Shown here piece after piece: positions 1 to 6,883 of a stretch of DNA of 10,172 bases (position 1 is its first letter; each line of letters opens with the position of its first letter). The position numbers and the translations under genes are program-made. The DNA lies in the NCBI GenBank assembly GCA_005792805.1, contig SXQV01000188.1, positions 1-10,172 on the forward strand, in the 5' to 3' direction. This DNA comes from Methylococcaceae bacterium. Its GTDB lineage: Bacteria > Pseudomonadota > Gammaproteobacteria > Methylococcales > Methylococcaceae. The notes beneath the pieces were generated by a model. It did no database searches. It was not told where the DNA came from and saw nothing but the letters and a program-made list of their open reading frames with translations.

Positions 1-166
1 ATGGGGTCACACCTTCTGGTTCATGGAAGAGCTGTTCGTAGCGCCGCTGCACTACGGCTTCGTCTTCTTTGGCTGGTTGGCACTGGCAATCGCCGGTGTA
101 CTCCTGCAAGTCTTCGCCAGCTTCGGCAACATCATCGGCAAAGATCTTTGCCCCGATATCGCCTGA
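1..166 (+). CDS. pmoC: PmoC/AmoC-family copper membrane monooxygenase subunit C, C-terminal end (partial)
   Basis: The second forward frame opens at the window edge and encodes 54 residues ending at TGA 164-166; the single base at position 1 is the end of the preceding codon. The peptide begins WGHTFWFMEELFVAPLHYGF and continues into a hydrophobic stretch, the last transmembrane helix, before a short tail ending CPDIA. This segment is highly characteristic of subunit C of particulate methane or ammonia monooxygenase, an inner-membrane enzyme that oxidises methane or ammonia with copper. In Methylococcus PmoC the CuD site uses Asn227, His231 and His245. Here the two histidines (bases 8-10 and 50-52) are present 14 residues apart; the asparagine would lie just outside the window. 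No pmoA follows: the gene is closed by a terminator 29 bases after its stop and the next gene is on the other strand. It is therefore a lone pmoC or the last gene of a pxmABC-type operon. AmoC of a gammaproteobacterial nitrifier is the alternative. Confidence 0.9.
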   Translation, partial: WGHTFWFMEELFVAPLHYGFVFFGWLALAIAGVLLQVFASFGNIIGKDLCPDIA

Positions 167-195
167 TGCGAAAAGACTAATCCGGGATAACCAGG

Positions 196-227
196 CCCCC
201 GCCAGTGAAAACTGGCGGGGGTTTTTT
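196..227 (+). terminator. Intrinsic terminator of the PmoC-like gene
   Basis: A perfect 11-base-pair GC-rich stem (196-206 with 211-221, CCCCCGCCAGT pairing ACTGGCGGGGG) closes a GAAA tetraloop at 207-210 and is followed directly by six T residues at 222-227. It lies 29 bases after the stop of the subunit C gene. There is no A-run on its left side, so it should act on the plus strand only and would not stop transcripts arriving from the minus-strand sugar transferase gene. Confidence 0.95.
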
Positions 228-287
228 ATGCTCGCCCGGCGCGAACTCGACTTGATAAAGCCGGTGCATACTCAATGTGCGCCGCCA

Positions 288-1643
288 CTAATAAGCGTTC
301 TTGTTCACCAGCCCTTTCATAAGCGTTAGCAGGATGATTCTTAGGTCTAACCAGACCGACCAGTTTTCTATGTAGTAAAGATCATGCTCAATGCGGGCAT
401 GCAAATCGGTATCACCGCGCCAGCCATTCACCTGGGCCCAACCAGTGATACCGGCCTTGACCATGTGCTTCTTCATGTAGTCAGGGACTTCATGCTTGAA
501 TTGCTCAACAAAAATGGGCCGTTCCGGCCGGGGACCGACGATGGACATCTCGCCGTTCAGCACATTGATGAACTGAGGCAACTCATCCAGACTGGTCTGG
601 CGAATGAAGCGCCCAAATCGGCTGGTCGTTTTTTTCGTTGAACCACCCCATTGAATCCCGCTCGCCTCCGCATCCACTGGCATGGAACGAAATTTCAGCA
701 TCATGAATGGCTGATTGTTAAGCCCTACCCGTTCCTGCCGATAAAACACAGGACCGGGCGAACTAAACCTCACGCCAATAGCCAATATCAGCATCAGCGG
801 ACTGCACAGAAACAGAATCACCGCCGACAGCAGTTTGTCCTCCAGCAGCTTTATTACCGGATTCATTCCAGTCATGGGCGATGCCGACAAGTCGAGCATG
901 GGGATGCCCAATACATCACTGACCCCATGATTGATGAGCCGATAGGTAAACCAGTCAGGCGAAAGACGAATGGACGCGGCGGTATGACGCAAGCCATGGA
1001 GGGCTTTACGGATGGCGTCGGCATCACTCAGCGGCAAGGCGAGCCAGATCTCATCCAGCGGTCGACTGGCCAGCTGCTCCAGACTGGCCTCGTCTGGCTC
1101 GGATAAATAATGAGCAATGTGATAACCCGCCCAGCCGGCCTCCCTGAGCCGGGCCAGCAATCTGTCCGCTGTAGGCCCTTGCCCGACAAGGGCCACATGT
1201 TTCAGGTTGTAACCCGATCGCCTGAGGAGTCGAAGAATGAAATAAACCACCAGCCGCTCTGTCCAGAGGAGAGCGATCCCAATAACCGCCCATAGCCCAA
1301 ACCAGACACGCGAATAATCGTCCGAGGCTTTTATGATGAAGAGCCAGAGCAGTAAGCCACCGATCACCCCCAGCCAAGTGGCCGCTACCCGCGCGAGCAT
1401 CATCGGTAATGCCGCGCCACGCCAGGAGCGGTAGACTTCGCGTGAAAAAACCAGAAAGACAAAGCCCGCACCCGCTATGAGGCTATGATAGCCCGTCAGG
1501 TTTTCCGGAAACTGCACCGACGGCAGGTGGATGACTCTTCGCAGATTCAATGCCAGATAACCCGCAAGCCAAATCAGCAGAACATCCATCAAGCGGATGA
1601 TGAATGGCGTGATCGGCGACGATAGGCGAACGGTTCTACTCAT
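288..1643 (-). CDS. wcaJ: Undecaprenyl-phosphate glucose phosphotransferase, WcaJ type
   Basis: The 451-residue product belongs to the polyprenyl-phosphate hexose-1-phosphate transferases that start exopolysaccharide repeat units by moving sugar-1-phosphate from a UDP-sugar to undecaprenyl phosphate at the inner membrane. The N-terminal part has about four hydrophobic helices (roughly 15-32, 52-68, 88-106, 114-138), then a CoA-binding-like cytoplasmic domain (about 146-255), then a membrane hairpin (about 270-292) and the catalytic domain. Family motifs are clear: KFRSM at 317-321, the Asp-Glu catalytic dyad in SLDELPQ (D353, E354), IVGPRPERP at 368-376 and GITGWAQVNGWRGDTD at 398-413. Length matches WcaJ (about 460). 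The ATG has no obvious Shine-Dalgarno. It is last in a minus-strand run, 46 bases after the TAXI gene, and no other polysaccharide genes are in view. Glucose as the sugar is a family-based guess; galactose is possible. Confidence 0.95.
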   Translation of the reverse strand: MSRTVRLSSPITPFIIRLMDVLLIWLAGYLALNLRRVIHLPSVQFPENLTGYHSLIAGAGFVFLVFSREVYRSWRGAALPMMLARVAATWLGVIGGLLLWLFIIKASDDYSRVWFGLWAVIGIALLWTERLVVYFILRLLRRSGYNLKHVALVGQGPTADRLLARLREAGWAGYHIAHYLSEPDEASLEQLASRPLDEIWLALPLSDADAIRKALHGLRHTAASIRLSPDWFTYRLINHGVSDVLGIPMLDLSASPMTGMNPVIKLLEDKLLSAVILFLCSPLMLILAIGVRFSSPGPVFYRQERVGLNNQPFMMLKFRSMPVDAEASGIQWGGSTKKTTSRFGRFIRQTSLDELPQFINVLNGEMSIVGPRPERPIFVEQFKHEVPDYMKKHMVKAGITGWAQVNGWRGDTDLHARIEHDLYYIENWSVWLDLRIILLTLMKGLVNKNAY

Positions 1644-1689
1644 GCGTTATGACTTCAGAGAACGGGCTCGAATGCCCACAGAAAGGCCA

Positions 1690-3066
1690 CTAATTTTCCT
1701 GAGAAAAAGCAGCCACTTTATCCCTAATGTGGTCTCGAACGTGCCTGGTAGTCCGCTTGAGTGCGAACAGGGATTTGACGTTCTCGGAGGAGACCCATAG
1801 TCCCGCCACATCATCCGACAACCGCTGCCAGTCTTCCATCAGTTCCGCCGCCTGTTCCGGCGATGTCAAACCCGCCGCACTATCGTCGATTTGCCGCAAA
1901 TGACGATAGGCATTCTCAATGACCTTATCGGAATAATACTGTCGTACCCCGCCGACAAGGTGAATAACGGGAATCAGGATCGCCAGTGCAGCGAGCAGGT
2001 GAAACCAGACACGATCGACAAAATCCGCCATCCATAAGGGCATGTATTTGGCCAATGGCGGGAACCCGCTCTGGTAAAAGCGTTTGGCTACGTCGCTCAA
2101 AGGGAGGCTCCTATCCATATAGGCCGGAAAAAAATCGGGGTCCGCAAAAAATTGGGGGCGCTGATTACTGATATGGCGTGCCGCCTTCAAAAAAATCCAT
2201 TGGATGACCGGATGGGTATCGGCTTCCACCAGGAGCGTTACGGTGGACCCCAGAAGATTGATGTCCGTGGCCGGATAAACGCGCTTCAAACTAAGCGCAC
2301 CCCGAGGTATGACCAGCTTATCCAGAAACGGCAGGTGCTTGGTGTATGCATCGGCCAGCCTGAAATCAAAGATATGGATCTCCGGATCAGCAATCAGTGA
2401 CTGGATGAGCGGGGAGTCGATACTATCGATGAGAAACATGGCATCGATGCCACCCGCCTTCAGCCGACGGGCGGCTTCCACGTTTGGCAACTCCAGGAAG
2501 TTGTTCATGCCTGCAAACGAAAAGCCGTGCAGTTCTATGATTTTCTTGAAGATGTTTTGGGTACTGTTGTCCCGTGTACCCACCGCAATGGTTTTATCGG
2601 AAAAATACCGGATCGCATTGTCATCTGCGACCGGCTGGCCACGGTAAAGCAGCCACAGAGGCGAATACTGAATGCTGCCGAGCGACACCACTTTTTGCAG
2701 ATCATCAATGGCCGGGCCACCCGCCACATAGAAGGTGCTGCTGACGGGGGAACCGTCATCCGTGAGTTTTGACAGGCGATCATTGATGCCCGGAGAATCC
2801 ACCGGAACAAGCTCGATGCCGTATCGGGCAAAATAATGAGCAAATTTCTCACCCAAAAGCCGATAGGACGACCCCGGCTGCCCCGTCGCCAAATAAACTT
2901 TTTTTGGTGGAAATGGATTGATCCAAGTCAGCGCCAACAATACTGCGACAAGCCCGAGGAAAAGGAGCACACGGTTGGCAAACGCGATGCGATGCAAGGC
3001 GTCGAGCTCTTCCGTGACATTAGCCTTGATCTCCTGAAAAAGCCCCCTGACAAAATAGGATTTCAC
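1690..3066 (-). CDS. TAXI-family TRAP solute-binding protein, membrane-anchored, orphan
   Basis: The 458-residue product resembles the TAXI (TRAP-associated extracytoplasmic immunogenic) solute receptors. It has a short cytoplasmic start, a transmembrane helix at about 32-50, and a periplasmic binding domain opening with YLATGQPGSSYRLLGEKFA (58-76). This runs to about 350 and contains IAVGTRDNSTQNIFKKI (160-176) and GGIDAMFLID (205-214). A second helix at about 354-372 follows, then a roughly 85-residue charged cytoplasmic tail. The first helix has no convincing cleavage site, so the protein is probably tethered at both ends. Classical TAXI systems need a DctM/DctQ-type permease, and none is encoded nearby. 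The start is GTG (3064-3066), the only usual start in this open frame, preceded by GGAAAAG. It lies 28 bases after yajQ. The ligand is unknown; a sensory rather than transport role is possible but unproven. Confidence 0.85.
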   Translation of the reverse strand: MKSYFVRGLFQEIKANVTEELDALHRIAFANRVLLFLGLVAVLLALTWINPFPPKKVYLATGQPGSSYRLLGEKFAHYFARYGIELVPVDSPGINDRLSKLTDDGSPVSSTFYVAGGPAIDDLQKVVSLGSIQYSPLWLLYRGQPVADDNAIRYFSDKTIAVGTRDNSTQNIFKKIIELHGFSFAGMNNFLELPNVEAARRLKAGGIDAMFLIDSIDSPLIQSLIADPEIHIFDFRLADAYTKHLPFLDKLVIPRGALSLKRVYPATDINLLGSTVTLLVEADTHPVIQWIFLKAARHISNQRPQFFADPDFFPAYMDRSLPLSDVAKRFYQSGFPPLAKYMPLWMADFVDRVWFHLLAALAILIPVIHLVGGVRQYYSDKVIENAYRHLRQIDDSAAGLTSPEQAAELMEDWQRLSDDVAGLWVSSENVKSLFALKRTTRHVRDHIRDKVAAFSQEN

Positions 3067-3094
3067 CGCTTTTCCGGCATCCCGCTCAATTGCA

Positions 3095-3577
3095 TCAATC
3101 CCTGAAATTCGTGAACTGCAACGGCATCTCCAGCTCCGAACTGCGCAGGAGCGCGATCGCCTCCTGCAAATCGTCCCGCTTCTTGCCGGTAATCCGTACC
3201 TGATCGCCTTGAATGGAGGCCTGCACTTTCAGCTTGCCATCCTTGATCAGCTTGATGATCTGCTTGGCAAGCGGGGCCTCAATCCCCTGGCGTAGCGTGA
3301 TGTTCTGCTTGGCCTGCCGGCCCGCGACCTGGGGTGAATCGACCTTGATACAGAGCAGATCGATACCTCGCTTGGCTAGCCGCGGCTGGAGAATGTCGCG
3401 CATCTGCTGGAGCTGGAATTCGTTTTCAGCGACCAGCGTGATAACCGACTCTTTCAATTCGTATTGGGCACCGGAACCCTTGAAGTCGAACCGTGTGGCC
3501 ACCTCGCGGTTGGACTGGTCAACCGAGTTGCTCACCTCATGTTGATCAACTTCCGAAACAATGTCGAATGATGGCAT
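3095..3577 (-). CDS. yajQ: YajQ-family cyclic-di-GMP-binding protein
   Basis: The 160-residue product is full length for the YajQ/UPF0234 family. It begins MPSFDIVSEVDQHEVSNSVD and has the family features RFDFKG (29-34), LCIKVDSPQVAGRQAKQ (75-91) and the C-terminal VRITGKKRDDLQEAI (127-141). These proteins are small cytoplasmic folds made of two ferredoxin-like domains. Some members (shown in Xanthomonas and Pseudomonas) bind cyclic di-GMP and affect transcription and virulence; E. coli YajQ was also reported to bind nucleotides or RNA. Whether this copy binds c-di-GMP cannot be read from the sequence. A GAGGAAA ribosome site lies just before the ATG. The gene follows djlA by 14 bases and precedes the TAXI gene by 28, so the three are probably co-transcribed. 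Confidence 0.95.
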   Translation of the reverse strand: MPSFDIVSEVDQHEVSNSVDQSNREVATRFDFKGSGAQYELKESVITLVAENEFQLQQMRDILQPRLAKRGIDLLCIKVDSPQVAGRQAKQNITLRQGIEAPLAKQIIKLIKDGKLKVQASIQGDQVRITGKKRDDLQEAIALLRSSELEMPLQFTNFRD

Positions 3578-3591
3578 GGTGCTTTTTCCTC

Positions 3592-4464
3592 TTAAATTTT
3601 TCTGGCCCTGCAGATCGCGTCGTAGGCTTTCTGAATTTTCTGGGTTTGTTCGGTGGCCTTCTGCATCCGCTCCGGGGATACCCCCTGAGCTGACAATTTG
3701 TCCGGGTGATGCTGGCTGATCAGCTTCCGGTAGGCCCGCTTGATCTCACTATCGGTCGCGGAAGACGTGAGCTTCAGCGTGCCATAGGCTTCGTTCAAGG
3801 GGGTTTCACGAGGCCTGGGCGGTTCATATCGCCGCCATTGGTGCTGATAGGTATCGTGTTGTTGCCGATGATGCTGATGTTGCTGGGTACCGGGCCCAAA
3901 TCCTGAGAACCGCCGCTCGGCCTCCAGTCGCGTCCGAATACCGTAGAACTCGTAACGGGAGAAATGGAGGCGGTCGCAAAGTCGCAGCAACAAGGTTTCC
4001 TCGGTTGTCTGCAATGGCCCATCCGCAAGCGCCGCCTCCGTCTGCAACGAAATAAACCGTCGAACAAGCTGAGGATGACCCCGGCATTCAGCTAAAAACT
4101 GGCCCGCCACTTCGTCAAAAGGGAACCCTAAACGCTTACCATCATTGTAGAGGCGCATGGCCGTTTTGCGGAGGGAATCGGGTAACATCATCCGGTTCAT
4201 GATGCGGCGTGCGGCATTGATCTCGGCTTCAGAAATACGGCCATCCGCCTTGGCGATGTGCCCCATGACCTGAAAAGTGGCGCCAAAAAACGCCATCTGC
4301 AGCCGCTGGGCCTCATCAGAATCAAAACCGTCACCATCGAGTCTGACCTGATCCAACCCGTGCTCATCGAACTGATGCCCCAGCGCAGCACCGAGCGCGG
4401 CACCAATCGGCCCCCCCATCACGAAACCAAAAGCTCCCCCCACCACTTTGCCGAGCCAGCTCAC
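3592..4464 (-). CDS. djlA: DjlA, membrane-anchored DnaJ-like co-chaperone
   Basis: DjlA is an inner-membrane J-domain protein that stimulates DnaK; in E. coli overexpression activates the Rcs envelope-stress/capsule pathway. I chose the GTG at 4462-4464, giving 290 residues starting SWLGKVVGG after the initiator. That start has a GGAG eight bases upstream and puts the glycine-rich transmembrane segment at the N-terminus (about 2-29, ending GHQFD), as in the E. coli protein. A longer reading from TTG at 4506 adds 14 residues that do not fit the family. A TerB-like domain spans about 55-185, followed by a His/Gln-rich linker (about 194-212) and a C-terminal J domain (about 223-290) with the essential HPD motif at 253-255. 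It heads the minus-strand run djlA-yajQ-TAXI-wcaJ and is divergent from purC. Confidence 0.93.
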   Translation of the reverse strand: MSWLGKVVGGAFGFVMGGPIGAALGAALGHQFDEHGLDQVRLDGDGFDSDEAQRLQMAFFGATFQVMGHIAKADGRISEAEINAARRIMNRMMLPDSLRKTAMRLYNDGKRLGFPFDEVAGQFLAECRGHPQLVRRFISLQTEAALADGPLQTTEETLLLRLCDRLHFSRYEFYGIRTRLEAERRFSGFGPGTQQHQHHRQQHDTYQHQWRRYEPPRPRETPLNEAYGTLKLTSSATDSEIKRAYRKLISQHHPDKLSAQGVSPERMQKATEQTQKIQKAYDAICRARKI

Positions 4465-4598
4465 GCCCGTGGCTCCAGAACAGCGGCAAAACCGCCACAC
4501 AGCCAACCCAAGGTATGCATGAAACCGTCGGCCACCGCCCGGCAGCCATTCGCCTGTCGAAACATTTCGGGAAAGATAAGTTCTGCTAGAGTTGCCAT
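4461..4598 (-). CDS. Possible small ORF overlapping the djlA start
   Basis: A 45-codon frame begins at ATG 4596-4598 (product starts MATLAELIFPEMFRQANG) and ends in a TGA that overlaps the djlA GTG start in the arrangement GTGA, which often signals translational coupling. An AGGG lies four bases before the ATG, slightly too close for a good ribosome site. The C-terminal half is mildly hydrophobic. An alternative ATG at 4632-4634 would add 12 residues. I recognise no family, and third-position GC (25 of 45 by my count) is neutral, so this may be chance open frame in the divergent promoter region. Confidence 0.22.
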   Translation of the reverse strand: MATLAELIFPEMFRQANGCRAVADGFMHTLGWLCGGFAAVLEPRA

Positions 4599-4646
4599 AT
4601 GGCCCTGAAAATTACATGATTCCCCGTTTTTCATAAAGCCCATGCC
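4465..4646. promoter_or_regulatory. Divergent intergenic region between djlA and purC
   Basis: These 182 bases separate two genes read outward, so promoters for both must lie here or nearby. A weak plus-strand pair, TTGCCA (4592-4597) and CATGAT (4615-4620) with 17-base spacing, could serve purC. I see no PurR-like palindrome and no riboswitch fold. The minus-strand small ORF described separately occupies much of it. Confidence 0.4.
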
Positions 4647-5540
4647 ATGACAGCCCCGCAAACCCTGCACCAAAGCGATCTGCGCTCCCTTCCTTTCCGC
4701 GCCCGAGGCAAGGTGCGGGATATTTACGACATTGACGATGCGCACATGCTGATCGTCACCACCGATCGCATCTCCGCCTTCGACTGTATTCTGCCTGACC
4801 CCATTCCGGAGAAAGGCCGCGTACTAACCTCGGTCGCCAATTTCTGGTTCAACCGGCTGGGGCATATCGTACCCAATCAGCTCACAGGTCTGCGGTTGAG
4901 CGATGTCATCAAGGATCCAGCCGAATGTGCCCTGCTGGAGGGACGTGCCATCGTAGTAAAAAAACTCAAGGCGCTACCTGTTGAGGCCGTCGTCCGTGGT
5001 TACCTGATTGGCTCCGGCTGGAAGGATTATCAGAAAACCGGGGCCGTCTGCGGGATTGTCCTGTCTGCAGGACTGCAACAGGCCCAAAAACTGCCGGAAG
5101 CCATTTTCACTCCTTCGACCAAGGCCGAGCTGGGAGCGCATGACGAAAACATCAGCTTCGAACAAAGTGCCGCGCTGATGGGGCCAGATCTGGCGGAACA
5201 GGTCCGCCGCGTCAGTTTGGCGCTTTACACGGAAGCGGCCACTTACGCACGGGAACGCGGCATCATCATTGCCGACACCAAGTTCGAATTTGGCCTTGAT
5301 GCCAATGGTCGTCTGCATCTGATTGACGAGGTACTCACGCCCGACTCCTCCCGCTTCTGGCCAGTCGATGAGTACAAAATCGGCATCAGCCCGCCCAGCT
5401 TCGACAAGCAGTTTGTACGCGACTACCTGGAAAGCCTGACCTGGAATAAGCAGCCTCCCGCGCCACACCTCCCCCCCGAGGTCATCACCAAAACCGCCGA
5501 GAAATATCGGGAAGCGGAACAAAGACTTACGGGAAACTAA
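4647..5540 (+). CDS. purC: Phosphoribosylaminoimidazole-succinocarboxamide synthase (SAICAR synthetase)
   Basis: PurC is the cytoplasmic enzyme of de novo purine synthesis that joins aspartate to CAIR with ATP to give SAICAR. The 297-residue product is of the longer PurC type found in many bacteria and yeast (E. coli's is about 237). It has the nucleotide-binding GKVRDIYDI at 21-29, DRISAFDCILPDPIPEKG (40-57), the signature LPVEAVVRGYLIGSGW (110-125), IADTKFEFG (208-216) and DEVLTPDSSRFW (227-238). The ATG has no good Shine-Dalgarno; another ATG at 4642 is out of frame and stops after one codon. It is monocistronic here, divergent from djlA and convergent with cca, whose stop is 26 bases away. 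Confidence 0.97.
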   Translation: MTAPQTLHQSDLRSLPFRARGKVRDIYDIDDAHMLIVTTDRISAFDCILPDPIPEKGRVLTSVANFWFNRLGHIVPNQLTGLRLSDVIKDPAECALLEGRAIVVKKLKALPVEAVVRGYLIGSGWKDYQKTGAVCGIVLSAGLQQAQKLPEAIFTPSTKAELGAHDENISFEQSAALMGPDLAEQVRRVSLALYTEAATYARERGIIIADTKFEFGLDANGRLHLIDEVLTPDSSRFWPVDEYKIGISPPSFDKQFVRDYLESLTWNKQPPAPHLPPEVITKTAEKYREAEQRLTGN

Positions 5541-5566
5541 CTCAGGCCGACCTCACCTTCCGCGAG

Positions 5567-6799
5567 TCAAACACCCAGCCACCCGGTTCTGGCCGCCTTC
5601 ACTCGTCTGATCCGCTCGCAGCGCAACGCCCGACCCAGGGCCACGCCCTGATAGCCCTGCTCCAGCAGTGGCTGGACCGAAACCGAAACCGCCGCCCGGT
5701 GGGCGGCCCTCAACCAGTCAGCCTGGGAATAGTCGCGATCCTCGAATCCACTACGCCCCCTGGCGTCAGCCTCGCAGGCCAACAAAAACGGCTCCAGCGC
5801 GTCTTTTTGACGGAATGCATCCAGCCGTTGCAGCAAGTCCACCACGGTTCCCGGGCGCAACTCCGCCGCCCGATGGGCATGACCGTGGTACTGCATGACT
5901 TTCTCCGCCAACCTGCGGTGAGCATTTGGCACTTTCAGGCGCTCGCAAAGACGCAACAGGGCCGACAGACCGCGTTGCTCATGCCCCCGATGGCTCGGCC
6001 AGCGCGTCGGGTCGGTCAAGGCTTTGCCGAGATCATGCGTCAATGCCGCAAATCGCACCACGGGATCAGGCGACAACCGGGCCGCCTGATCCAGCACCAT
6101 CAGGCTATGAATGCCCGTGTCTATTTCCGGATGATAGACGGGAGGCTGCGGCACACCAAACAGCGCGTCGATCTCGGGAAACAAACGTCCCAGCGCCCCG
6201 CAACCTCTCAACACCTCGAAAAACACGCTGGGCGTCGCAGTCTCCAACGCCTTGGAGAGTTCGGCAAAAATTCGTTCGGGCACCAGGGCTTCAACTTCAC
6301 CGGCCACCACCATGTCATGCATTAGCTGCTGCGTATCCTCTGCCACCAAAAAACCCAGCGGGGCAAAGCGGGCCGCAAAGCGGGCCAGACGCAGGATGCG
6401 TACCGGATCTTCAGTGAACGCGGGAGACACATGCCGAAGCCGCCGGGCTTCAAGGTCTGTCAAGCCGCCATAGGGGTCGATCAGCTCCCCCCGCTCATTC
6501 TCCGCCATGGCATTGATGGTGAGATCGCGACGCAGCAAATCCTGTTCCAGCGTCACGTCCGGTTCGGCGTGGACGACAAAGCCGTGGTAACCAGGAGCGG
6601 TCTTTCGCTCAGTACGGGCTAGCGCGTATTCCTCCCGAGTTTCAGGATGCAGAAAAACCGGAAAGTCCTTGCCCACCGCCTTGTAACCTCTGGCCAGCAT
6701 GGCCTCGGGCGTTTCGCCCACCACCACCCAGTCACGCTCCTTGATTGGCCGACCCAGCAGGGCATCCCGAACCGCGCCACCTACCAGATAAGCTTTCAT
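5567..6799 (-). CDS. cca: Multifunctional CCA-adding tRNA nucleotidyltransferase with HD domain
   Basis: This enzyme adds or repairs the 3'-CCA end of tRNAs using CTP and ATP without a template. The 410-residue product is the long class II form with a C-terminal HD domain (E. coli 412 residues), which in E. coli has phosphodiesterase and phosphatase activity. Seen in order: the nucleotidyltransferase start YLVGGAVRDALLG (4-16), the metal-binding segment KERDWVVVG (20-28), RRDLTINAMA (90-99), EDPVRILRLARFAARF (130-145) and the HD motif in LTHDLGKALT (253-262; H255, D256). The first metal ligand, Asp21 in E. coli, is Glu here while D23 is kept; this conservative change appears in related enzymes. 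The ATG follows a GGAAAA. Transcription starts in the region shared with the divergent TauE gene. Confidence 0.97.
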   Translation of the reverse strand: MKAYLVGGAVRDALLGRPIKERDWVVVGETPEAMLARGYKAVGKDFPVFLHPETREEYALARTERKTAPGYHGFVVHAEPDVTLEQDLLRRDLTINAMAENERGELIDPYGGLTDLEARRLRHVSPAFTEDPVRILRLARFAARFAPLGFLVAEDTQQLMHDMVVAGEVEALVPERIFAELSKALETATPSVFFEVLRGCGALGRLFPEIDALFGVPQPPVYHPEIDTGIHSLMVLDQAARLSPDPVVRFAALTHDLGKALTDPTRWPSHRGHEQRGLSALLRLCERLKVPNAHRRLAEKVMQYHGHAHRAAELRPGTVVDLLQRLDAFRQKDALEPFLLACEADARGRSGFEDRDYSQADWLRAAHRAAVSVSVQPLLEQGYQGVALGRALRCERIRRVKAARTGWLGV

Positions 6800-6883
6800 G
6801 GCTTTTCCATTTGATTGAATCTTGCTGTTAGCATGACCGTCATTTTACCGTGCGGGAAACGAGGCTACGGCTAACGCAACACC
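6800..6883. promoter_or_regulatory. Divergent promoter region between cca and the TauE/SafE gene
   Basis: This 84-base gap lies between divergent starts. On the minus strand, TAAAAT (complement of 6842-6847) could be a -10 box for cca, but no good -35 is visible at the right distance. On the plus strand I see no convincing promoter. The TauE/SafE ATG at 6884 has no close Shine-Dalgarno; the nearest GAGG (6861-6864) is about 20 bases away. Confidence 0.35.

Noticed and set aside
4465..4506. TTG start giving a 304-residue DjlA
   Set aside because: The extra 14 residues do not fit the DjlA N-terminus, whereas the GTG at 4464 has a good GGAG and begins at the expected membrane segment.
4974..5522. 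182-codon minus-strand frame opposite purC
   Set aside because: It is the antisense of a well-conserved enzyme, with no ribosome site or family signal.
5691..5707. Perfect GC stem GCCGCCC-GGT-GGGCGGC after purC that could be its terminator
   Set aside because: It lies inside the cca coding sequence, has no T-run on the plus strand, and such stems arise by chance in GC-rich codons.
5699..6417. Long plus-strand open frames opposite cca (about 160-210 codons)
   Set aside because: They are antisense shadows of a confidently identified GC-rich gene, with low-complexity Arg/Pro/Gln-rich products and no recognisable domain.
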